A program made the position numbers and the translations under genes. A model generated the notes under the pieces. That model did not search any database and was not told the origin of the DNA. It saw only the letters and a program-made list of their open reading frames with translations. Shown one piece after another: positions 22,584 to 32,688 of a stretch of DNA of 64,000 nucleotides. This DNA comes from Falciphora oryzae (taxonomy: Eukaryota; Ascomycota; Sordariomycetes; Magnaporthales; Magnaporthaceae): assembly GCA_000733355.1 (NCBI GenBank), contig JNVV01000006.1, positions 1,400,438-1,464,437 on the forward strand, in the 5' to 3' direction. The stretch's first letter is position 1; each line of letters begins with the position of its first letter.

Positions 22584-24974
22584 ATGGACGGTCACGTCTC
22601 AAAAAAACGCAGGAAGGACAAAGATGCAGGGGGTGGTTCAGTCCTCAAACTCCCAGGCGGCAAGACCATCCCTCTTGACGGGTTTTTGAATGGTGTGAAG
22701 CCAAAGCCAACACCAGCGCCCGCGCAAAAGGGCGAGGCCGTCTCTGCAGCAAAAAAGGAGACCCAGAACCCACCAGAGCCGCCGGCCCGGTCTGTGTTGA
22801 CAACACTCAAAGACCCGGCGCGACGTCGCAAAAAGGACTGGGAGCCTGATGTGGTGACGACAACGACAAAGGGTGACCCGGCACTGCTTCCGGTGCGCAG
22901 GGCGCTGCCGATATGGGACTACCAGGAAGCCATCCGCAAACACATGCGGGACAACGACGTCTTGATCCTCGTCGGTGAGACGGGTTCCGGAAAGAGTACG
23001 CAGGTGCCACAATTCCTGGCCGAGGAGAGTTGGTGTCGCCGCCGACTGGTGCCCGTACGGTTACCTGACGGCAGAACCGAACAGAGGGCCGTAGGCGGCG
23101 TCGTAGCCGTCACGCAGCCACGTCGTGTGGCTGCCACGACGCTCGCGCACCGTGTGGCCAGGGAGGCCGGCACGCCGCTGAACACCTCGGCGGCCGGCAG
23201 CTCGGGGCGCCAGGAGGGCCTCGTCGGATACTCGGTCCGCTTCGACCACAACGTCCCCAAGGGAACCAAGATCAAGTTCCTCACTGAGGGTATGCTCTTG
23301 CAGGAGCTCCTGCATGACCCCAGTCTTAGACAATACAGCGCCGTCATTGTCGACGAGGTCCACGAGCGAGGCATCGATGTGGATCTTCTGTGCGGCTTCC
23401 TGAAGCAGATGCTCCTCTCACCGGACAAGCCCGGCCGTGGAGGTGTGCCACTGAAGGTCGTGGCCATGAGTGCCACGGCCGACATCGAAACTATGGAGGA
23501 GTTCTTCTCAGATACAAGTCCAGACCCCAGTGCCGAAACCCGGGGAGCCAGCAGCGAGATGGAGCTTTTGTCGAAGACGCTCAAGATCCAGGGGAGGCAG
23601 TTCCCAGTCCAGACCATCTACTCCCCCAAACCGGTAGCAGACCTGGCGGACGAGGTTCTAAAGACAGTCTTCAAGATACACTGCGGTGAACCCCTGCCCG
23701 GCGACATCCTGGTATTTCTCCACGGCCAAGAGCAGATTGAGCAGGTCCAAAGGCTCATCGAAGAGTACGCCGCCACGCTTGCATCTGACGTGCCCAAGAT
23801 CCGTGCCCTTCCGCTTTATGGCCAGCTCTCGATTGAGGCCCAGCACAACGCGTTCAGGCCGCTCAAGGGCCGCGTTCGAAAGGTGGTGCTGGCCACCAAC
23901 ATTGCTGAGACCTCTGTCACGGTTCCTGGAGTACGATATGTTGTCGATACGGGCAAATCTAAAACAAAGCAGTACCGACCCCGGCTCGGGCTCGAGTCCC
24001 TCCTTATTGGGCCCATCTCACAGTCGTCTGCTATCCAGAGGGCGGGTCGTGCCGGCCGTGAGGGGCCCGGAAAGTGCTTCAGGCTATACACAGAAGACGT
24101 GTACAAGGATCTACGAGAGGCGGATCCCCCCGAGATTCTCAGGAACGACGTGCAGGATGCGGTGCTGATTATGAAGGCGCGCGGTGTTGACGATCTCCTG
24201 TCATTCCCGCTCATAGACACACCGAAGATGGCGTATATGGAGAAGGCGCTCACGCAACTCCACATCCTCGCGGCACTCGACGACAACGGAGCCATAACGG
24301 AGCTGGGCCGAAAGATGGCGCGGCTCCCGGTGTCGGCATCGCTAGGACGAGTGCTACTGGCGGCGGCGAGCCCGGCCTACGACTGCCTCCTCGAGGCCAT
24401 CGACATCATCTCGTGCATCAGCGCGGGCGACGACCTGTTCCACCAGCTGCAGTCGGAGGAAGCGCGCGAAGAGGTGGAGGCGCTGCGGCGGGAGCTGCGG
24501 CGGCGCGAGGGCGACCTGATGGCGTACCTGACGGCCATGCAGATGTACACGGCCGAGAACTCGGACCGGACCGACTGGTGCCGGGCGCGGCGCATCAACC
24601 TGCGGACCATGCGGCAGGCGCTCAACATCCGCAAGCAGCTGCGGGCGCTCTGCGTCACGGAGCGCCTGCTGTCCGAGAAGCCGCCGGCAGACCCGCAGCC
24701 GTTCGTGCCGCTATCGCCCGAGGGGGCCGAGGCGCTGACAAAGTGCTTCATGAAGGGGTTCTGCATGCGGACGGCGATGCTGGCGCCGGACGGGAGCTAC
24801 ATCACGACGCAGGGCAAGCACGTAGTGGCGATCCATCCGTCAAGCGTGCTGCACGGGCAGAAGAAGGAGGGCATCATGTTTCTGGAGCACGTCTTCACAC
24901 AGAAAAATTACGCCAAGAAGGTCGCCGTGATCCAGGCGGTATGGATCCCGGAGGCGCTAGAGGGGCTATGGTGA
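22584..24974 (+). CDS. dhr2: DEAH-family RNA helicase, Dhr2-like
   Basis: This is a single-exon gene of 796 aa. A Lys-rich N-terminus (MDGHVSKKRRKDKD), possibly a nucleolar signal, precedes the helicase core. Core motifs are I GETGSGKSTQ near residue 129, Ia TQPRRVAA, II DEVH near 255 (Val in place of Ala of DEAH), III SAT near 295, IV LVFLHGQEQIE, V TNIAETSVTV and VI QRAGRAGRE. The winged-helix/ratchet and OB-fold regions follow, ending HPSSVLHGQKKEGIMFLEHV. The LPIWDYQEAIRKHM entry and overall length resemble yeast Dhr2, a nucleolar helicase for 18S rRNA maturation. DHX-type spliceosomal helicases are usually longer, so Dhr2 is the best match, though a related DEAH protein is possible. The C-terminal 200 codons are unusually GC-rich. 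Confidence 0.85.
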   Translation: MDGHVSKKRRKDKDAGGGSVLKLPGGKTIPLDGFLNGVKPKPTPAPAQKGEAVSAAKKETQNPPEPPARSVLTTLKDPARRRKKDWEPDVVTTTTKGDPALLPVRRALPIWDYQEAIRKHMRDNDVLILVGETGSGKSTQVPQFLAEESWCRRRLVPVRLPDGRTEQRAVGGVVAVTQPRRVAATTLAHRVAREAGTPLNTSAAGSSGRQEGLVGYSVRFDHNVPKGTKIKFLTEGMLLQELLHDPSLRQYSAVIVDEVHERGIDVDLLCGFLKQMLLSPDKPGRGGVPLKVVAMSATADIETMEEFFSDTSPDPSAETRGASSEMELLSKTLKIQGRQFPVQTIYSPKPVADLADEVLKTVFKIHCGEPLPGDILVFLHGQEQIEQVQRLIEEYAATLASDVPKIRALPLYGQLSIEAQHNAFRPLKGRVRKVVLATNIAETSVTVPGVRYVVDTGKSKTKQYRPRLGLESLLIGPISQSSAIQRAGRAGREGPGKCFRLYTEDVYKDLREADPPEILRNDVQDAVLIMKARGVDDLLSFPLIDTPKMAYMEKALTQLHILAALDDNGAITELGRKMARLPVSASLGRVLLAAASPAYDCLLEAIDIISCISAGDDLFHQLQSEEAREEVEALRRELRRREGDLMAYLTAMQMYTAENSDRTDWCRARRINLRTMRQALNIRKQLRALCVTERLLSEKPPADPQPFVPLSPEGAEALTKCFMKGFCMRTAMLAPDGSYITTQGKHVVAIHPSSVLHGQKKEGIMFLEHVFTQKNYAKKVAVIQAVWIPEALEGLW

Positions 24975-25972
24975 TTATCACTGTCGGTCGTGTTTGCATG
25001 TTTTAACGTCATGACGGACTCGGTGCTCATCAAGTCGTGTGGGAAATAAATAGATCATCTGGAAGATACACCACCGCGTTGAGATCTCAAAGGCTCAAAA
25101 CATCACTTTACCAAATTATTTATCTCAGTCAAAGCGATGAGATGATAGCATAACGACGGTCCTACGAGCGACCGGCATTTCAAACGGTGTCCTATATAGC
25201 ATGTAATTGTTGGCCGCCGTGCCCATGACACCCGGTTTAAGCTGAATCTTCGCTTCTACAACCAAAAGACATAAATACCTACACAGGTAGAGGTATGTTT
25301 GCGAATGAGCATCTACCTTAGTACTTTTAGCCCCAGAGCAGGACAAAACGAAAGACAAAACATACAACACCGAGGATTCCCCAGTGGTCACCCACCTGAG
25401 TACTAGTTCGGCCCTCACTGGTTTGACTAGGGGAGAGCGGACGGGATCCCGTATATTCCAGTGGGTATGGTCGTATGTGCTGATTCACTTGGGAAGTTCT
25501 CATTTTGTAGCTCAGGCCGCCCCAGGACTTCCTACCCATGCCCTGCCTACGGGCGCACTGGGCGTTGTGTTGAACGTGGTCTCGTTAGCACTGTTTCCTG
25601 CAAGCATTCTAGGGGGGCCTCCGTGGACTCGCGGTCACACACGGATTATCTGATTCGTGCTGCCTAGTAGTACGCGAGCAGTTGAGCAGAACAATCACGT
25701 CTTGAAAGCATCACCGCACCCAGAAAACCCCTGAGGGTGGGAGACAGTGTGACATTTGCAACATTGACACAGTACCACGCAGCTCAGACCTGCCTCGGCG
25801 GGCCCAGTGGCGACAGCTTCAAGGCTCCTCGGCTATCAACCCGACCCTGATCTTCTTGCAACATCTAGTGGAGGGGCGTCCAAAAGCGTCGTTGCTTCTT
25901 CTTGGCCTAGGCAGATATATCGACCGGCCGCGGGTGCTTCTAGCCTCTTGCACCGCTGCAAACACGTCAATC
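24975..25972. other. Intergenic region, 1.0 kb
   Basis: This is AT-richer than average. No supported gene is seen. Confidence 0.45.
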
Positions 25973-26522
25973 ATGAGAGCCTCGGTCGCGAGGCTCATGG
26001 CGGAAGCCTCGACGCCAGCATCGTCGGCCCTGAGGCCCGCACCCATGGCACTGCTGCCACCGATCCCGCTCTACCGGAGGCTACTGAGGGCACATCGCAA
26101 GCACCTGCCGCACGAGATGCGCGTGCTGGGCGACGAGTACGTCAAGGCCGAGTTCAGGGCACACCGGAGTGTCGACAACCCGGCACACTTGGTGAGTTGT
26201 GAGCCGGTCCGCTTGCGGACCGAGTTTCTCCTGGCTTAAAAAAAGAAACCTACTGATAAGCCACACCGGATACAGATAGGATTCTTGACCGAGTGGCAGC
26301 TCTACGCGCAATCGGTCGAGGGCGACTCCTGGGCGGAGGAGAAAATCGACCCGGCCAAGGTCCAAAAGCTCAGCGGTATGTAGAGGGCCTTGCTCGTTTG
26401 CTCGCATTCGAATGTCGACTAATGTGCATACTCCAACAGAGGAACAGGTTGGCCAGCTTTACGAACTTATGATGGCTATAAGGACAAGGAATAACAAGGG
26501 AGAGGATGAGGAATCGTCATAA
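25973..26522 (+). CDS. sdh7: Succinate dehydrogenase assembly factor 3 (LYR protein, Acn9)
   Basis: Three exons are 25973-26191, 26276-26375 and 26440-26522, giving 133 aa. Donors are GTGAGT and GTATGT and acceptors are ATACAG and CAACAG. The LYR tripeptide is at residues 33-35 in [14 protein letters not shown]. It is followed by the family signature [19 protein letters not shown] and [10 protein letters not shown]. Proteins of this family act in the mitochondrial matrix. They help mature the iron-sulfur subunit of complex II and protect it from oxidants. The N-terminus ([13 protein letters not shown]) is Arg-containing and amphipathic, as expected for import. The size is normal for SDHAF3. 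It may be co-oriented with the downstream methyltransferase by chance only. Confidence 0.93.
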
Positions 26523-27101
26523 TAATGGCAAGTATAGCTCTGCGTATACACTTGTTGTGGTTTAGTATAATGGCTTCCTGAGCACAGAATTTTTCACTCT
26601 CAGACCCCTACTTCTCTCTGGATCCAAGGCGCATTTTTCATTGATGTCTATCTTCATGATTTATTGGATTTTGATGTTCTCCATACGTTTACATATACTA
26701 GGAAAGTCTTCTATTCTCTAGCTTGGTATTTCGTAATTTGTAGGTCTCGCTTCTCGATTCCACCCTGAATTGGGGATTGATGCTTTAGTTGGGTGTTTTT
26801 TTCTAAGCTCGACGTCCCTCAGTCTCTAATCGCCGCCACTCCAATTTGACGTTGGACTGTCCGAATTTTCAGCCCGACCAAATATCCGCGAAACAGGGCT
26901 GCAGGTGGAACAAACCCGGCATCCGGCTGTGCAGCACGGAGAAAATCATTCGAGACAACGGGTGGGACATCGACCAAACGGTGAAAAAGGAAAGAGCGAG
27001 AGAAAAAGAAAAATTGGTCCGGAAACAAGGTTCGTTGCCGGTGTCGTCTCCTCAGCCCTGTCAGATCCCCCGCCTGGGAGGAAAACCCCACCCTGCAAAA
27101 C
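26523..27101. other. Intergenic region, 0.58 kb
   Basis: AT-rich 3' region of the SDHAF3 gene and promoter of the methyltransferase. No gene is seen. Confidence 0.5.
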
Positions 27102-28400
27102 ATGGCATTTTCGTTCTCGTTTGCCGGGGACGACATAGAAGACGACGGCACGCAACAGGACAATAATGTCGGGGCCGCAGGTGTCGTAGTCGGAGGAAAT
27201 GGCCAAGGGTCGCAGCAGTCTGCCTGGGCGGCGCCGAGCAGCTCCAGCGCGTTCCCGGTGCAGGGGAAGCTGCAGCTGCCGCCCGAGCACCACGACATCG
27301 GGCGCATGCTGGCCCAGATGCCGTCCAAGATCGCGTACGGCACCCTCGAGGTCCCGGGAGTCGCCCGGCTGCCGCGCCGCGAGCTGTGGGACGTGCGTGT
27401 GCAGCTGGCCGCCGAGGACGAGGGCCTCGAGGCCGACGAGGCCGGGCTCGGCCAGCACGACGTCCGCACCGGCATCTACGAGGGAGGCTTCAAGAGCTGG
27501 GAGAGCAGCGTCGATCTGGTCAAGGTCCTGTCCCAGGACGACACGTCGCCCACCATGGCTCTGGCCAAGGGGCCTCTGAGGATGATCGAGGTATGAAAAA
27601 AAGTCACGCGCGGCTTGCCACCCCCTCAGCCACCATGCCCCCGCATACGACGTTGCTTGATTCTCGGGCTTCAACAAGACGAAAAAATAGAACCACTGAC
27701 GAGGCCTCCCTTTCACGTGCAGCTTGGATGCGGAACAGCACTACCGTCTCTTGCCGTCTTCCAGTGGGCGGCCGCGCTGGGCGAGGCGACGAGGTTCCCG
27801 CTGTCGCTGACGCTTGCCGACTACAACCCGTCGGTCCTCCAGCTCGTGACGCTGCCCAACTTCATCCTCGCCTGGGCGCTGCTGCGCCAGGGCGAGAGCG
27901 CGCTGCTTCAAGAGGCGCTGTCGTCGGAGGAGGACTCGGATGCCGGAGAGCTCGAGCTGAGCGACGAGGTCAAGGCCGCCTTCGTGTCGTTCCTCGAGAT
28001 GTCAAAGATCTCACTCTCCTTCGTCTCTGGCGGCTGGTCACCGGCATTTGTGGAGCTCCTCTATGGCCCAGGACTGAGCGTGCCTCCCCAGTCCGCCCCG
28101 TCCACGTCTGGGCCAGGCAGCAGTAGCAGCATGCTGGTAGTGGGGGCCGAGACCATCTACTCGCCCTTCGCGCTTGGCGCTTTCGCGGACACGCTGCTGG
28201 CAGTGCTCCGGAAGGAGCGCGCCGACCGGCCGGACGGTGGCGCGACGAGCATTGTCGCGGCCAAGAGGCTGTACTTTGGGGTCGGCGGGTCACTCGACGA
28301 CTTCGTCGAGAGGGTCACTAGTGAGGGCGTCGACGTGCGTTGGCTGAGGGAGGAGACAGAAGGCGTCCGCCGCGGGGTTGTCCGGTGCTCGCTGCCGTGA
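27102..28400 (+). CDS. hpm1: Histidine protein methyltransferase (Hpm1/METTL18-like)
   Basis: Exons are 27102-27590 and 27723-28400, giving 388 aa. The 132-bp intron splits exactly before motif I, giving E|LGCGTALPSLAVFQ at residue 164. This LGCGTALPS loop binds S-adenosylmethionine and is typical of the METTL18/Hpm1 family. In yeast Hpm1 methylates a histidine of ribosomal protein Rpl3. Further family features are WESSVDLVKVL just before motif I, LTLADYNPSVLQLVTLPNF (motif II, acidic residue contacting the SAM ribose) and GAETIYSP (post-motif). The N-terminus MAFSFSFAGDDIE, a conserved Phe-rich start, supports the chosen ATG. Acidic and Ser-rich inserts lie between residues 225 and 245. The substrate is inferred from the family. 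Confidence 0.88.
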
Positions 28401-31016
28401 CGCGTCATCTGTCGGGAGTCCCCGCCAAGAGAGAACGTGTTGAGGCGAAGCAACTGGTCTAGATTTCTAGGTAGCAGTAGGCCCTCGACTAACTTCTGTT
28501 ACCATCCAACCATCGCGAGTCTTCTTTCGGGTGGCAACAAACTCCACTGGGAAGTGACGACGCATGCAAGTGGCTTTGTCTGCGATACCGCAATCGAGAC
28601 AATCGGCTGTCTGCCGGTACTGAGGACGCGTAGCGCTGCCCCCTCGGCGGCTAGCCGTCAGTCCATGCTGTCTTACATACCTCTCGAGGTACTTGTGTAA
28701 CATCGTTCTTCCATCGCGGGACGCATGTAGTAAGCAGGGACGGGGCACATCTCGATAGAGTTCACCGCAGAAGAAAAACGGGGGAAAAGAGCATCTCAGG
28801 TCTCACTTGGGTGTGCGTCATATATTTGCAAGAATGGATCTATTGTGAAGCTCTGCTCGCATGTTTGACTGATGTTGGCAGCGATGCGGAAGAACCGAGA
28901 CTTCCGAGGGGCAGTGCACCACGGATCAAGACAGCTGGTAAGTGGCATTGGATGGCTGCACGGAACCTTTCTCTCGTGTTGAGATGGAGGGTGATGGCTG
29001 ACGGCGGCTCCCAGCCCCGCGATGCTGCCTAGCAACTGCAACTGGATTCACACAAATATTGAGTGGCAGTGGCCAGACAGAGCCTGGATCCAGGCTGCTG
29101 GTCGCGGGTGTCCAATGGGGAAACCGCCGACTGGATGCATATTTGTTTTAGTGTCGCGCTGGAGTGTTTCCGCCGCTGGTGCTAGCTGCAGGCGGCGTTA
29201 TTCTGGCGGGGGCTGTTCTCTGTCGACACATGCAAGCAAATGGAAATCAGGCAAGCTCATGCATGCTTCGGCCCTTCAGAATTTAGAATTTGCGCTTTTC
29301 GCTTTTGTGACACGGCAAATGGATCCAGCGGTTGCGGTGCCCCATCCAGGCGACCGTTCGGGGAATTCAATGTCTTGACTGCGGTCAAGGATGGGAAATC
29401 GGTGCAATCAATCAACTGCAGCCGCCCCAGCCATGCAGCCCAGTCCCATGCATCCCAGTCCCTTGCGCTCAGTTCTGCTCCGTCCAGGCGGCCAACTCAA
29501 GCATTCCTTCTGGTTGGTGGGCGCGGCGTCAGCTGGTCTACCACCAACGGCGCGCGGGCGTCCGCAAAATGAGCCTCGTCGTCGGTCTCTCGCAAGCCAC
29601 GCGTCGGTGCTAGCGGATTGCTAGGCTGGAACAGGGCAGATCCTGAGCTCAATCAGTGAATCGCTGAATGAATGGCCCATCGAGGCCCGTGCGGCCATGA
29701 ATCGGCAGTCACGGTTCCATCGCGTCCCACAAACCGAGGGGGACTCTGCGCGCGCAGCCCGACACCACCTCCAGGTCGAAAAAGGGCCAACACGAGCTCG
29801 CTGTGCCTCCTGCGGTTGCAATTGAAATGCACTCGGGGGCTCGAACCTTGGCGGCGTGATGGTAGGTGAAGCGGAGCGCCGCGCCGTTCGTGCGATCGCA
29901 GAGGAGCCTGGAGCCTGGGCCGCCCCCTTTTACCCGTGGTTCGGACTGAATCACGCCTGCGCGTGGCGGCATTTTGGGAGGATCCATTGCCCGCATCATT
30001 GCCCAATTTCCAGCCGGAGCCACCCTCTGCAGGGCTCCCAGCACGGCACCGGTGGGCGGGCCAGCGGCTAAGCCGATTGGGGAAAGCAGATGACGCTGTG
30101 GAGAGCGGGCCTTGGTCGGACCCCTGCCTATCCTCCGCGTTATTATTGTGGATACCTTCCTGATCAGTTGGCTTGTATTGAGATTGAGGGTGGGCCGAGG
30201 GAGAAAGGAGCGCCCCAGCCTTGGCGCGCTTCTGGACGGCCGCACGGGATGGATGGGATGTGTGGATGGGATGTGTGCTTGTCCCCTGGGGCACAGGCGC
30301 CGGGCAAACATGGGCGCGCTCGACTCGAACTGGATAACAAACTTTTTGCGGCCGGCCGGCCTGCGAGCCCGCTTCGGCTGGGGGTGTCATTTTAAAAGTG
30401 GCGCCGGCTGGAAAAACACAACAATAAAAGCCATCACCCGCCGCGCCGTCCATCTGGTGGTTGTCGCTCCCGTCCCTTCACGGCCTTTCAACTCCTTTCA
30501 CTCTTTCAGGGACTGTTGACTGCTTCGAGCTATTACATTATCGCCATATTGTAATCCCAAACGGTAAGTGGCGTGTCGCGTCCTTGGCCCATTCCAGGGA
30601 GTCCCTCGCACCGAACACCCGTCCAGGCAGGAGGGGTGACTCGAGCAACTGCTGCGTTTCACTGCATTCCCCCGTCCGTCCCGTCCTCTTGACACTAGCC
30701 TCCGTCGTCACCGTCGCGGCGTGGGAGCGGGCGTCATGCATCGCTCGCGCTGTTGGCTTTCCTTCATAGATGCCTCCTCCCTGACCCTGCTCGCCGCACC
30801 CCACTCCACGTCGCACCTTCCGTCTTTCTGCCCGCTCTGCTCCCAACCTGCGCCCGGCCTTGTTCTGGGGACTGCTCTCGTCGACGGACCCCGCTGCTTC
30901 TGCTCGCATCTCGTCACTACCACTCGTGATATCGACATTTTACGCTAACAGCCGGCACAGCTTCTTTTGCGCTTCTCAACCTTCGCTCAGCACCGTCTTA
31001 CCACCCCATCGCCAAG
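28401..31016. other. Intergenic region, 2.6 kb; promoter and probable 5'-UTR intron of the downstream wall-protein gene
   Basis: No gene is supported. A GTAAGT donor at 30564 and a CTAAC branch with AG acceptors at 30951 and 30960 suggest a roughly 0.4-kb 5'-UTR intron in the Kre9-like gene. The T/C-rich sequence at 30600-30900 is typical of a strongly expressed fungal promoter or leader. Confidence 0.4.
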
Positions 31017-31767
31017 ATGAAGTTCACCACCTCCGTCTTTGTTGCTGCCCTGGCCGCCGTTGCCTCGGCCAAGCCCAAGTTCACCAACAGCAACTTCGAC
31101 GTTGTCGCTGGCCAGTCCTTCGAGCTGAAGTGGACTGATGCCAAGGGCCCTGTCACCCTCGAGCTCAAGGCCGGCACTCCCCCCAACGGGATGAAGACCT
31201 TCTCGGTCCTGGCCAGTAAGTAAATCATCTGTGTAGACTGCTGGTGTATCTTTTACTAACACCGTCAAAGAGGACGTCTCGGGAACTTCGTTCACCGTCA
31301 CCGTCCCCAAGGACGTGCCCTCCGGCCAGTACGCCTTCACCGTCGCCGACGGCCCGACCGCGGACGACACCAACTACAGCGTTGCCTTCTCCCTGGTTGG
31401 CACCGGCTCTTCCAGCAGCAGCTCTGTCGCCTCGACCACTAGCAGCCGCTCCGCTACCAGCTCCGCGACCTCTTCGAGCGCCACCACCCTGACCACCTCC
31501 GCCTCGGCCAGGTCCAACTCCACTACCACCACTTCGTCCGGCTCCACCTCCACCCGTGGTATGTATCAACTGGTCACTTTTCTACATGTTTTTATTGACG
31601 CTCGTTAAACTAACCTAATTCGCTTTCTAGCCTCTTCTACCTCGTCTTCCAGCTCGCCTGCTACCACCACTGGCACCATCCCCAACTCCAACAGCTCCGG
31701 CAACAAGGTCCAGTCGTCGCTGGCCCTCGTCATGCTCGGCGCTGTTGCCTACGCCTTCCTTAACTAA
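31017..31767 (+). CDS. Kre9/Knh1-like Ser/Thr-rich GPI-anchored cell-wall protein
   Basis: Three exons are 31017-31215, 31271-31558 and 31631-31767, giving 207 aa. Introns of 55 and 72 bp have GTAAGT and GTATGT donors. Residues 1-18 form a signal peptide ending VASA. The domain at about 20-110 (KFTNSNFDVVAGQSFELKW, then VTVPKDVPSGQYAFTV and YSVAFSLVG) is the immunoglobulin-like fold of the fungal Kre9/Knh1 N-terminal family. A Ser/Thr tract of about 80 residues follows, and then a hydrophobic tail (SLALVMLGAVAYAFLN) typical of GPI attachment. Such proteins are surface-exposed and linked with beta-1,6-glucan or wall remodelling. The exact function is unknown. Codon bias is strong, suggesting high expression. 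Confidence 0.85.
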
Positions 31768-32688
31768 GAGGGTCATGGGACCGGTTTTGTTTTCGGGCGC
31801 ATTGGGAGTTCTCGGTACTGCATGACGGTCGGTCAAGAGTCAACCGGATCGAACAGTGATCCGCATGATAGAAGGACGACTATCAACTGGCTATAGGGAA
31901 TTTGCATAGTCTGCGCACGCAGATCATGTTTACCTGCAGCTGCTGCTTTTCTGCTCGCAGGAGGGAGACGGTAATTATTCCAATGTAATAACCTTGGTCA
32001 GGGTACACCTGCTCACATAGCACTGTAATCATGAGTCTACGGAGATTTCTCCGCCATTGACTCAACCCTTAAACGTTCAATGGAGCCGCTTGTGTGTTGT
32101 GTATGGATGTATCGCGGGGCGGCCGCCTCCACGCTGTTCTTGGTGCGGGCGGTTTCCTGCACGCGTCGAGGTTTGATTTCGGGAACCCGCAGGTCCATCT
32201 ACCATGGGGCCGGAGCAAGGCAATGGGCATTTCACCAATTGCGCCATTTGTACAACGTATTCTACAAAGTACATCCCCTTTGAACGATTTCTCCGTCACA
32301 TGTATACCAGATGCAGTTTTTTTTCCATCTGGAGGTCCGTGGGGAAGATAGGCCATGGATACACAATTATTTCTATCCATTTACCCCTGCCCTAAAGCCC
32401 CTATCCTCAAGGACTGGTACACTGTATTACAGGAGCGATTCGGAAACACCAGTGCGCGACAAACCCGAGTACAATTATTACCAAACATAACCTGTGCAAA
32501 CCCGGTTCTATCATTCATTATCCAAGATGGAAGCCAAAACAATACTGTCCTGGTGTGCTCGTCTAGCCCCAGGTCTCGTGTGCAGCGTACACAAAGACTC
32601 GAGCTTGTCTGACCGCATAATGCCCCTAGCCCGGGCATAAAAGGGGGATACGGCAAGATATGTATAGACACCCAAAACTCTCAAAACA
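31768..32688. other. Convergent intergenic region, 0.9 kb
   Basis: This lies between the wall-protein gene and the lipase gene, which converge. No supported gene is seen. Confidence 0.45.

Noticed and set aside
29840..29862. B-box-like GGTTCGAGCC on the minus strand
   Set aside because: No T-stem pairing and no cloverleaf.
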